Source of the DNA: Actinomycetota bacterium
GTDB lineage: Bacteria; Actinomycetota; Thermoleophilia; Solirubrobacterales; Solirubrobacteraceae
Reading direction: 5' to 3'
DNA length: 5,733 bases
NCBI GenBank assembly: GCA_005888335.1
Contig: VAWY01000236.1
Span: 1 to 5,733 of the forward strand
Part shown: positions 1 through 5,733 of the stretch, piece after piece
Numbering within the stretch: the stretch's first letter is position 1
Layout of the letters: each line of letters starts with the position of its first letter
Position numbers and translations under genes: made by a program
Notes under the pieces: model-generated
What the model saw: the letters and a program-made list of their open reading frames with translations, nothing else
Database searches by the model: none
Told to the model about the DNA's origin: nothing

Positions 1-751
1 GCTTGCCGGACGGCTGGCGCGCGGCGTAGTCGCGCAGCGCTTCGAGGTTGCGCTTGGCGGTGGTGTCCGCGGGCTCCTCGACGCCCTCGAGCTGCGCAGG
101 GTCGACGATCACGTCGGCCTGCGTGAGCTCGCCGAGCTCGCGCAGCTCCGGCGTCGTGAACGCAGCCTGCGCGGGCCCGCGGCGGCCGAGGACGATGACC
201 TCCTGCACGCCCGACTCGCCGAACGCCGTCAGCGCCTGGTCGGCGGTGTCGGTCGGGGCGAGCTCCTCCTCGGCGAGCACGAGCATGCGCGCGACGTCGA
301 GCGCGACGTTGCCATTGCCGATCACGAGCGCGCGCCGCACGCTGAGGTCGAACGCATGGTCGGCGGCGTCCGGGTGGGCGTTGTACCAGGCGACGAACTC
401 GGTCGCCGCGTGCGAGCCCTCGAGATCCTCGCCGGGGATGCCCAGCCGGCGGTCGGTCGCCGTCCCGAACGCGTACAGCAGCGCGTGGTAGCGCTCCAGC
501 AGGTCCTCGCGCGTGACGTCGCGACCCAGCTCGACGCCGCCGAAGTAGCGGAACGCCGGGTGGCGAGCGGTCTTCTCGTACACGCGCGTGACGCTCTTGA
601 TCTTCGGGTGGTCGGGCGCGACGCCGGCGCGCACGAGCCCGAACGGCGTCGGGAGCCGGTCGTACAGGTCCACCTCGAAGCCGGCGTTCACCAGCTGCTC
701 GGCCGAGTAGAAGCCGGCGGGGCCGGCACCCACGATCGCGACACGCTTCAT
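1..751 (-). CDS. fprA: FprA/adrenodoxin-type ferredoxin-NADP+ reductase (C-terminal part beyond left edge)
   Basis: This is a flavoprotein that moves electrons between NADP(H) and ferredoxin in the cytosol. The first 250 residues are visible; the family is usually about 450-550 residues, so roughly the C-terminal half lies outside the window. Seen: an N-terminal FAD-binding Rossmann motif GAGPAG (residues 8-13), then the family hallmark LVRAGVAPDHPKIK (39-52), a second nucleotide-binding motif GNGNVALDVAR (145-155), and GRRGPAQAAFT (189-199), whose paired arginines bind the NADPH 2'-phosphate in the known FprA and adrenodoxin reductases. These motifs separate it from the glutamate synthase small subunit and from thioredoxin reductase-like proteins. 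The ATG at 751 overlaps the SDR stop codon as ATGA, and no clear Shine-Dalgarno is present, so translational coupling is likely. Its partner ferredoxin is not in view. It may serve redox balance of the preceding NADP-type SDR or an unseen ferredoxin-dependent enzyme; that is inference. Confidence 0.9.
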   Translation of the reverse strand, partial: MKRVAIVGAGPAGFYSAEQLVNAGFEVDLYDRLPTPFGLVRAGVAPDHPKIKSVTRVYEKTARHPAFRYFGGVELGRDVTREDLLERYHALLYAFGTATDRRLGIPGEDLEGSHAATEFVAWYNAHPDAADHAFDLSVRRALVIGNGNVALDVARMLVLAEEELAPTDTADQALTAFGESGVQEVIVLGRRGPAQAAFTTPELRELGELTQADVIVDPAQLEGVEEPADTTAKRNLEALRDYAARQPSGK

Positions 752-1509
752 CGTGAGGAGGTCATCCCGCCGTCGATGACGATCGCGGCGCCGTTGGTGT
801 AGCTGGAGACGTCGCTCGCGAGGTAGAGCGCCGTGCCGACGATCTCTTCCGGGCGCCCGCCGCGCTGGAGTGGGATGCGGGTCTCGGCGAAGCGCTCGAA
901 CGCGTCCATGTCCCAGGCCTTGCTGATGTCCGTCAGAAACGTCCCGGCCACGATCGTGTTGACGCGGACGTGCGGCGCGAACGCGCGAGCCATGCCTCCG
1001 GCGAGGCTGTTGAGGCCGGCTTTGGCGGCGGCGTACGGCAGCTCGTGCGCGGACGGCGCGATCGAGCCGATGCTCGAGATGTTGATGATCGAGCCGCCGT
1101 CGCCGGCGGCCATGCGGGTGCCGATCAGCGCGGAGAGCCGGAAGGCGCCCTTGAGGTTGACGGCGAGGACCTTGTCCCACAGCTCCTCGCTGATCTCGGC
1201 GAGCGACGGATACAGCGGGGACGCGCCGGCGTTGTTGACCAGGACGTCGACGCGGCCGAAGCGCTCGTAGACGGCGTCCGCAAGCGCGTCGCACTGCGCC
1301 CAGTCGCCGACGTGGCAGCCGAGGCCGATGGCCTCCTGCCCGGTCTCGCGCGTGATCTCCTCGGCGGTGACCGCACACGCGTCGGCCTTGCGGCTCGCGA
1401 CGACGACGGTGGCGCCGTGGCGCGCGAAGGCAAGCGACATCTGGCGGCCGAGGCCGCGGCTGCCGCCGGTGACGACCGCGACCTTGCCCGTGAGGTCGAG
1501 CTCAGGCAT
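748..1509 (-). CDS. Short-chain dehydrogenase/reductase (SDR), probably NADP(H)-dependent
   Basis: A 253-residue classical SDR, the normal length for the family, oxidising an alcohol or reducing a ketone on a small or CoA-linked substrate. Seen: cofactor motif TGGSRGLG (14-21), NNAG (92-95), and the full catalytic set Asn118, Ser146, Tyr159 and Lys163 (YAAAK). Arg18 just before the second glycine and Arg40 after the second beta strand are features that usually favour NADP(H) over NAD(H). The C-terminus ends in the usual VIDGG segment. The ATG at 1509 is chosen because SDR homology begins at once (LTGKVAVVTGG) and a GGAG lies 9 nt upstream; further upstream the open frame only shadows the dehydrogenase gene. 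It overlaps the acyl-CoA dehydrogenase by 8 bp and the fprA start by 4 bp. By context it could play the LvaD role (4-keto to 4-hydroxyacyl-CoA), but FabG-like or 3-hydroxyacyl-CoA dehydrogenase roles are equally open from sequence alone. Confidence 0.93.
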   Translation of the reverse strand: MPELDLTGKVAVVTGGSRGLGRQMSLAFARHGATVVVASRKADACAVTAEEITRETGQEAIGLGCHVGDWAQCDALADAVYERFGRVDVLVNNAGASPLYPSLAEISEELWDKVLAVNLKGAFRLSALIGTRMAAGDGGSIINISSIGSIAPSAHELPYAAAKAGLNSLAGGMARAFAPHVRVNTIVAGTFLTDISKAWDMDAFERFAETRIPLQRGGRPEEIVGTALYLASDVSSYTNGAAIVIDGGMTSSR

Positions 1510-2782
1510 GCGCGGCCGCTCCGAGCTTGGCCAGCGCCGCCTCGCGCAGCTTCGGCAGGTGCCCGCTCGGGAAGCGCTCGTCGGCCGGCTCGTAGCGCGC
1601 GAGCAACTGCTTGGCGACGGTGATCTCGTGGACCTCGGTCGGGCCGTCGACGATCGCCAGCCACTCGGCCTCGATGAGCATCCTGCCGAACGGCATCTCC
1701 TCCGACACGCCGAGCGAGCCGTGCAGGTGCAGCGCGCGCTGGGCGACGTTGCGCAGCACATCGGGCATCGCCGCCTTGACCGCGGCGATGTCCTTGCGCA
1801 CGACCTTGTAGTCGTTGTACTTGTCGATCAGCCACGCCGTGCGCAGCACGAACAGCCGGAACTGCTCGATCTCGATCCAGCTCTGCGCGATCTTCTGCTT
1901 GGTGATGCCCAGATCGGCGAGCGTCCCGTCGTGCGTGCGCCGCGAGACCGCGCGCTCGCACATCAGATCGAAGGCCCGCTGCGCGGCACCGATCGTCCGC
2001 ATCGCGTGGTGGATGCGCCCGCCGCCCAGGCGCGTCTGCGCGATGGCGAATGCCTGCCCTTCGCCGCCCAGCAGGGCGTCCGGGCCGACGCGGGCGTCGT
2101 TGAAGCGCAGGTACCCGTGGCTCGACCGGCCGGGATGCGCGCCGGCGAGCTGGACGTTGCGGATGACCTCGAGCCCCGGTGTGTCGGCGGGGACGAGGAA
2201 CATCGAGGCGCCGCGATGCACCGACACGTCGGGGTCGGTGATCAGCATCACCACGTAGAACGTGGCCTCCAGGGCGTTCGTGGCGAACCACTTCTCGCCG
2301 CTGAGGACCCAGTCGTCGCCGTCGCGACGCGCGCTTGCCGTGAACAGCCGCGGATCCGAGCCGCCCTGCGGCTCGGTCATCGAGAAGCACGACACCAACT
2401 CGCCGTCCAGCAGCGGCTGCAGGTAGCGCGCCTTCTGCTCGGGCGTCCCGAAGTGGGCGAGAATCTCGGCGTTGCCCGAGTCGGGCGCCTGGCAGCCGAA
2501 GACGACCGGCGCCCACTCCGAGCGGCCGAGGATCTCGTTGAGCAAGGCCAGTTTCACCTGCCCGTATCCGGGGCCCCCGAGCTCGGGACCGAGATGGCAG
2601 GCCCACAGACCCTGCTCGCGCACCCGCTCCATCAGCGGTCGCACGACCGCCATCGCCGCCTCGTCGCCGCGGTCGAACGGGTTCGGGAAGACGTGGTCGA
2701 GCGGCTCGACTTCCGTGGCGACGAAGTCGGCGGCCCAGTCGAGCTTGGCTTGGTAGTCGGGATCGGTTTCGAAGCTGTACAT
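1502..2782 (-). CDS. Acyl-CoA dehydrogenase, ACAD10/11 type
   Basis: A 426-residue flavin enzyme that should act on acyl-CoA esters in the cytosol. Seen: N-terminal helical domain (about 1-128), beta-domain FAD/substrate motif CFSMTEPQGGSDP (132-144), GEKWFATNA (162-170), then the C-terminal helical domain with LHLHGSLGVS (351-360) and VDGPTEVHE (378-386). In medium-chain acyl-CoA dehydrogenases the last motif reads YEGT and its Glu is the catalytic base; here Asp379 stands in its place, and a DGPxEVH signature is typical of ACAD10/ACAD11 relatives. These work with an APH-type kinase on 4-hydroxyacyl-CoAs, and the gene directly upstream encodes such a kinase. A simple alpha,beta-dehydrogenase role is the alternative. 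The ATG at 2782 has AGGAG 5 nt upstream; a GTG at 2797, overlapping the kinase stop as GTGA, would add five residues but has poorer support. It overlaps the SDR gene by 8 bp. Confidence 0.93.
   Translation of the reverse strand: MYSFETDPDYQAKLDWAADFVATEVEPLDHVFPNPFDRGDEAAMAVVRPLMERVREQGLWACHLGPELGGPGYGQVKLALLNEILGRSEWAPVVFGCQAPDSGNAEILAHFGTPEQKARYLQPLLDGELVSCFSMTEPQGGSDPRLFTASARRDGDDWVLSGEKWFATNALEATFYVVMLITDPDVSVHRGASMFLVPADTPGLEVIRNVQLAGAHPGRSSHGYLRFNDARVGPDALLGGEGQAFAIAQTRLGGGRIHHAMRTIGAAQRAFDLMCERAVSRRTHDGTLADLGITKQKIAQSWIEIEQFRLFVLRTAWLIDKYNDYKVVRKDIAAVKAAMPDVLRNVAQRALHLHGSLGVSEEMPFGRMLIEAEWLAIVDGPTEVHEITVAKQLLARYEPADERFPSGHLPKLREAALAKLGAAAHA
1519..1522 (-). promoter_or_regulatory. Ribosome binding site of the SDR gene
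   Basis: GGAG on the minus strand, 9 nt before the ATG at 1509 and inside the end of the dehydrogenase gene. It is a moderate match that supports the short SDR start over the longer open frame. Confidence 0.5.
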
Positions 2783-2787
2783 CGGTG

Positions 2788-2792
2788 CTCCT
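2788..2792 (-). promoter_or_regulatory. Ribosome binding site of the acyl-CoA dehydrogenase gene
   Basis: AGGAG on the minus strand, 5 nt before the ATG at 2782 and in the 11-bp gap after the kinase stop. It lies downstream of the alternative GTG at 2797, so it decides the start in favour of ATG 2782. Confidence 0.75.
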
Positions 2793-2793
2793 G

Positions 2794-3819
2794 TCACAGG
2801 CAGAGGTCGCGTGCGGCGGTGAAGAGGTTCAACGCGTACTTCCGGAAGCGCTCACCGAGATCGAGCGGCACCTTCCCGGTGAGCGCGCGCACGTAGGTCT
2901 CCTCGAGGATCACCCCGAGCCGCAGGCCGGCGAGGACGTAGAACCATTCGAGATCCTCGAGATCGCGGTCCGAGCGCGTGGCGTAGTGCTCGATCAGCTC
3001 AGACGGGGACGGCAGCCCCTCGAGGTGCTCGAAGAGGCCAGCGCCGCCCGCGAGGGCCGGCCACGTCACGAGCAGCTGGCCGAGGTCGAGCAGGGGATCG
3101 CCGACGCTCGCCAGCTCCCAGTCCACGATCGCGGCGACGCTCCCGCTGCTGGGCTCGACCATGACGTTGGCCATGTGGAAGTCGCCGTGGACGAGGCCCG
3201 GCCGCCACGTCAGCGGCCGGTGGCGCTCCAGCCATCCCGCGATCTCCCAGGTGAGCGGGCCGCCCGGCGGCACGTATCCCGGCGCCTGGGCGTAGCGCTC
3301 CAGCCTGCGCGTCCAGCGCGCCACCTGCCGCTCGAGCCATCCGTCGCGCCGCCCGAGGTCGCCGAGACCCGTGGCGTCGACGTCGACTGCGGAGAGCGCG
3401 ACCAGCGCATCGACCATGCCCAGCCCGAAGTCGCGTCGCGCCGCCGCGTCGGGAGGGCGCTCGATGGGATTGCAGCCGTCGACGGGCTCCATCAGGTAGA
3501 ACGCCGCCCCGAGCGGCTCGGTGTCCGCGCACGCGGCGATCAGCCGCGGGTGGGGGACGTCCGACGCCGCGAGCGCGGCGAGGATCCGCGCCTCGCGACG
3601 CATGGTCTCGTCGTTGCCGTCGCGCTTGTGCGCCGGCGGTCGGCGCAGCACGTAATCGCGATCCGCATGCGTGAAGCGCAGCACGATGTTCTGCGTGCCG
3701 CCGCCGAGCTGGCGCACGTTCGTGATCGCGTCCTCGCCGAGGCCCTGAGCCTGCATCCAGGTCGCGAGCGCCTCGAGATCGAGCGTCGGTCCGAGTCCGA
3801 GGCCGTCAGGCGACGCCAT
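2794..3819 (-). CDS. APH-family phosphotransferase, ACAD10/11 kinase-domain type
   Basis: A 341-residue soluble kinase of the aminoglycoside phosphotransferase/choline kinase fold. Seen: glycine-rich nucleotide loop GGGTQN (39-44), YVLRRPP strand (56-62), Glu76 in RREARIL, which would pair with the ATP-binding basic residue, catalytic-loop motif LVHGDFHMANVMV (209-221; Asp213 and Asn218) and IVDWELASVGDPLLDLG (231-247), whose Asp233 is the metal ligand equivalent of DFG. The WELASVGDP wording and the acyl-CoA dehydrogenase next door point to the ACAD10/11 and LvaA group, which phosphorylates the 4-hydroxyl of acyl-CoAs, rather than to antibiotic resistance. Gene order (kinase, then dehydrogenase) matches the domain order of the animal ACAD11 fusion. 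The true substrate is not shown. The ATG at 3819 has GGGAGG 6 nt upstream and overlaps the permease gene by 14 bp. All expected catalytic residues are present. Confidence 0.9.
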   Translation of the reverse strand: MASPDGLGLGPTLDLEALATWMQAQGLGEDAITNVRQLGGGTQNIVLRFTHADRDYVLRRPPAHKRDGNDETMRREARILAALAASDVPHPRLIAACADTEPLGAAFYLMEPVDGCNPIERPPDAAARRDFGLGMVDALVALSAVDVDATGLGDLGRRDGWLERQVARWTRRLERYAQAPGYVPPGGPLTWEIAGWLERHRPLTWRPGLVHGDFHMANVMVEPSSGSVAAIVDWELASVGDPLLDLGQLLVTWPALAGGAGLFEHLEGLPSPSELIEHYATRSDRDLEDLEWFYVLAGLRLGVILEETYVRALTGKVPLDLGERFRKYALNLFTAARDLCL

Positions 3820-4771
3820 GTCGCGCCTCCCACCGTCGCTCCATGTCCGTGAGGCGCCACGTCGCCACCGCGATGACCCACATCGCGAGGAACGCGCCCG
3901 CGAGCGCGTAGCCGGTGACCTCGAGGTCGACGCCGAGACCGAGCAGCTGCACGACGCCGATCGACAGCGCCGCCAAGACCGAGCACGCCGTGACGGCGAC
4001 GTTGTAGAACAGCCTCCGTACGGGCCGGCCCAAGCCCCAGCCGTACGCGCGGCTCATGAGGACGCCGTCGGCGGTGTCGAGCGCGCACATGCCCGCGGCG
4101 AAGAGGAGCGGCAGCGCGAGCACCGCCGGGGCGGGCAGGCTCGCGACGCCCGCGTTGAGCGCCAGCAGCACGACCTCGCCCGCCGTGTCGAGCCCCAGTC
4201 CGAACAGAAGCCCCAGCGGGTACATGTGCCAGGGGCGACGCACGACGCCGAGCGGCCGGGCGAGGAGCCGCGTCATCGGCCCCCGCGCTGTGACCGCAGC
4301 TGCGAGGTCTCTCTCGCCGCAGAGGACCGCGATGAGCGAGGTGAGGTTCATGACGGCCACCAGCAGGAGGAAGCCGCCCGACACCACGCTCGCGAAGCTC
4401 TGGCCGCTGTGGGCCCACCCGCCAACATGCCCCGTCGTCCACGCGGCGGCGAGCGCGAGGCCGGCGGCGAGCGCGAGGACGACGCTCGAGTGGCCGAGCG
4501 AGAAGAAGAACCCGACGCTGAGCGGCGGCCGATCGGTGTCGCCCCCGAGCTTGCGCGTGACGTTGTCGATCGCCGCGATGTGGTCGGCGTCGAACGCGTG
4601 CCGCATCCCGAGCGAGTAGGCAAGCCAGCCGAGGCCCAGGTACGCCGGGCTGCGGTCGGACGAGGCGAAGCACAGGGTCCAACCCGCGAGGTGAAGGATC
4701 GCGACGGACGCGAACAGGACGGCGAGCGTGCGGCGCTCGCCCTCGGTGAACAGATCGCTGACTCGGCGCAT
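3806..4771 (-). CDS. NiCoT-family nickel/cobalt permease
   Basis: A 321-residue integral membrane protein that takes up Ni2+ and/or Co2+. Seen: the family signature RHAFDADHIAAIDN (57-70), carrying the HX4DH metal motif (His58, Asp63, His64), FFSLGHSSVV (89-98), LGLDTAGEV (192-200) and FAAGMCALDTADGVLM (224-239), which are the four conserved NiCoT blocks. Hydrophobic stretches lie at roughly 14-36, 44-56, 86-111, 127-151, 184-208, 214-240, 257-281 and 284-305, consistent with about eight membrane segments; no cleavable signal is seen. It starts 10 bp after larC2 and overlaps the kinase by 14 bp. The ATG at 4771 is chosen because upstream in-frame sequence is only the larC2 shadow; its Shine-Dalgarno is weak. 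Next to larC, nickel is the likely physiological metal, supplying the nickel-pincer cofactor; Ni versus Co preference cannot be read from the sequence. Confidence 0.95.
   Translation of the reverse strand: MRRVSDLFTEGERRTLAVLFASVAILHLAGWTLCFASSDRSPAYLGLGWLAYSLGMRHAFDADHIAAIDNVTRKLGGDTDRPPLSVGFFFSLGHSSVVLALAAGLALAAAWTTGHVGGWAHSGQSFASVVSGGFLLLVAVMNLTSLIAVLCGERDLAAAVTARGPMTRLLARPLGVVRRPWHMYPLGLLFGLGLDTAGEVVLLALNAGVASLPAPAVLALPLLFAAGMCALDTADGVLMSRAYGWGLGRPVRRLFYNVAVTACSVLAALSIGVVQLLGLGVDLEVTGYALAGAFLAMWVIAVATWRLTDMERRWEARHGVA
3826..3831 (-). promoter_or_regulatory. Ribosome binding site of the phosphotransferase gene
   Basis: GGGAGG on the minus strand, 6 nt before the ATG at 3819, placed inside the last codons of the permease gene. 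It is among the strongest Shine-Dalgarno matches in the window and supports independent re-initiation of the kinase within the operon. Confidence 0.65.
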
Positions 4772-4781
4772 CGGCCCGTGC

Positions 4782-5390
4782 TCAGAGGTCCTGCACCGCG
4801 GACAGCGCCGCCACCCACGTCGCCTTGACCGTGCGCCCGGTCGTTCGCGCCACGGCGACGCAGTCGCGGTGCTCGGGCGCGGCGTTGACGACCTGACCAT
4901 CGAGGAGGCCGAGCTTGACCCGCACGGGATGACCGCCGACTTCCACGGTGCGCCACGCTCTCGCGAGCTCGCGGCGGTGGTCTGCGCGAGAGATGCGCAC
5001 GCCGAGCGCGGTCGTGTGACGGAGCACCGCCCGCGCGACGGAATCCTCGTCGCCGGGGCGCGCGATGGCCGACAGCACGAAGCCCGGGCGGCCGTGCTTC
5101 ATGCCCGCAGGCACCGTCCAGGCGTCGAGCGCGCCGGCGGCGAAGCACGCGTCGAGGGCGTCGGGGACCAGCTCGGGAAGGAAGTCGTCGAGGTTCGTCT
5201 CGATCACGGATGCGTGCCCGACGGCCACGTCCGCGCTGTCCTCTCCGATCACGGCGCGGACCACGTTCGGAACGGCGTCGGGATCGCGCGAACCGGCGCC
5301 GGTGCCGACCGCGCCGAGGGTCATCGAGGGAATCGGCCCGAACGACCTGGCCAGCGACATGACGAGTGCGGCGCCGGTCGGCGTGACCAA
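4782..5390 (-). CDS. larC2: Nickel-pincer cofactor biosynthesis protein LarC, C-terminal half (LarC2)
   Basis: LarC is the CTP-dependent nickel insertase that completes the nickel-pincer nucleotide cofactor of LarA-type racemases. This 202-codon frame matches only the C-terminal half of full-length LarC (about 400 residues). Seen: VTPTGAAL (2-9), GTGAGSRD (29-36), ETNLDDFLPEL (64-74), GALDAWTVPAGMKHGRPG (86-103), HTTALGVR (125-132) and VVNAAPEHRDC (167-177), all in the normal LarC order. Homology runs right up to the first codon, a TTG at 5390, and an in-frame TAG lies three codons upstream (5397-5399), so the N-terminal half is not joined in this frame; it lies on the opposite strand starting in the same bases. 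Internal ATGs at 5360 and 5324 are alternative starts, and none has a clear Shine-Dalgarno. It is 10 bp upstream of the nickel permease. It is either a true separate LarC2 subunit or the displaced end of a broken larC; the intact frame favours function. Confidence 0.85.
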   Translation of the reverse strand: MVTPTGAALVMSLARSFGPIPSMTLGAVGTGAGSRDPDAVPNVVRAVIGEDSADVAVGHASVIETNLDDFLPELVPDALDACFAAGALDAWTVPAGMKHGRPGFVLSAIARPGDEDSVARAVLRHTTALGVRISRADHRRELARAWRTVEVGGHPVRVKLGLLDGQVVNAAPEHRDCVAVARTTGRTVKATWVAALSAVQDL

Positions 5391-5733
5391 GATCGTCTAC
5401 TTCGACTGCGTCGGCGGGGTCGCCGGCGACATGCTGCTCGCGGCGCTCGTCGACGCCGGCGCGCCGCTCGAGGCGCTCCGCTCAGGCCTGCCGCCCGTCG
5501 AAGGCATCGACGGCTGCGTCGACCGCGTCAAGCGCGGCGGCGTCGACGCGTCGCTGCTGGGCGTGACCTGCCCGCCTCAGCACATCCACCGCAAGCTGAA
5601 CGACATCCGAGCCCTGATCGACAGCAGCGACATGCCGCCGCGCGCGCGCTCTCGCGCGCACGCGGTCTTCGAGGTGCTCGCGGAGGCCGAGGGCCGCGTC
5701 CACGGCGTTCCAGCCGATGACGTCACGTTCCAC
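5359..5733 (+). CDS. larC1: Nickel-pincer cofactor biosynthesis protein LarC, N-terminal half (LarC1; 3' end beyond right edge)
   Basis: The plus-strand frame is open from 5359 to the window end (125 codons) and encodes the start of LarC. Seen, numbered from ATG 5359: IVYFDCVGGVAGDM (12-25), matching the family opening YFDCxxGxxGDM; RVKRGGV (57-63); HIHRKLNDIRALI (75-87); and AEGRVHGVPADDVTFH (110-125), just before the usual HEVGAVDS block, which falls outside the window. Whether the gene stops as a LarC1-only protein or continues into its own C-terminal half cannot be seen. Two starts are possible: ATG 5359 or GTG 5383, the second giving the more typical length ahead of YFDC. Neither has a good Shine-Dalgarno. 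The 5' end overlaps larC2 on the other strand, by 8 bp (GTG start) to 32 bp (ATG start), so its promoter would have to lie inside larC2. Confidence 0.85.
   Translation, partial: MTSAAPVGVTKIVYFDCVGGVAGDMLLAALVDAGAPLEALRSGLPPVEGIDGCVDRVKRGGVDASLLGVTCPPQHIHRKLNDIRALIDSSDMPPRARSRAHAVFEVLAEAEGRVHGVPADDVTFH

Noticed and set aside
2783..2797. GTG at 2797 as the start of the acyl-CoA dehydrogenase, overlapping the kinase stop as GTGA
   Set aside because: The AGGAG at 2788-2792 is correctly spaced for the ATG at 2782 and lies downstream of the GTG, and the extra five residues are not expected from the family.
1328..2896. A 522-codon plus-strand open frame opposite the acyl-CoA dehydrogenase and SDR genes
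   Set aside because: It is an antisense shadow typical of very GC-rich DNA: low-complexity Arg/Ala/Val/Leu composition, no recognisable motif, and it covers two well-supported minus-strand enzymes.
2794..3819. Aminoglycoside resistance phosphotransferase
   Set aside because: The fold and motifs are shared, but the WELASVGDP block and the partner acyl-CoA dehydrogenase match the ACAD10/11 kinase group, not known resistance enzymes.
2785..3852. A 355-codon plus-strand open frame opposite the kinase gene
   Set aside because: Its composition is rich in Arg, Glu and Val with no domain signature, and the minus strand carries a complete kinase with all catalytic motifs.
5641..5660. Alternating CG run with a perfect 7-bp hairpin (arms 5642-5648 and 5653-5659, 4-nt loop)
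   Set aside because: It lies inside larC1 and encodes a plain Arg/Ala/Ser stretch; there is no T-tract, so it is not a terminator, and such runs occur by chance at this GC content.
4728..5720. A 330-codon plus-strand open frame spanning larC2 and the start of larC1
   Set aside because: It is out of frame with the larC1 motifs and becomes an arginine-rich run in its second half, as expected for a frame shadow.

Overview
The window is very GC-rich, gap-free coding DNA with GC-biased third codon positions. It reads like an actinobacterial chromosome; a soil actinomycete or a Solirubrobacter/Conexibacter-type Thermoleophilia is my guess, but no rRNA or other marker gene is present to settle it. 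I see no mobile element, tRNA, CRISPR array or rho-independent terminator.

Layout, right to left on the minus strand: (1) the C-terminal half of the nickel-pincer cofactor enzyme LarC (larC2, about 4782-5390); (2) a NiCoT-family nickel/cobalt permease (3806-4771); (3) an APH-fold small-molecule kinase of the ACAD10/11 type (2794-3819); (4) an ACAD10/11-type acyl-CoA dehydrogenase (1502-2782); (5) a classical short-chain dehydrogenase/reductase (748-1509); (6) an FprA/adrenodoxin-type ferredoxin-NADP+ reductase running off the left edge (1-751). Junctions are +10, -14, +11, -8 and -4 bp, so the six genes look like one polycistronic operon. On the plus strand, starting at about 5359/5383 and running off the right edge, lies the N-terminal half of LarC (larC1).

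Two themes stand out. First, nickel: larC halves plus a nickel permease make a supply-and-insertion unit for the nickel-pincer nucleotide cofactor of LarA-type hydroxyacid racemases/epimerases. The two LarC halves, normally one collinear protein or two consecutive same-strand frames, here lie head to head on opposite strands, and their 5' ends overlap with no intergenic space. Second, acyl-CoA chemistry: kinase, dehydrogenase and SDR together resemble the core of the Pseudomonas putida levulinate (lva) pathway and the kinase-dehydrogenase fusions ACAD10/ACAD11, which remove a 4-hydroxyl group from acyl-CoAs through a phosphorylated intermediate. The substrate here is not shown by the sequence. 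The apparent co-transcription of a nickel-cofactor unit with a hydroxyacyl-CoA unit is the most suggestive feature of the region.
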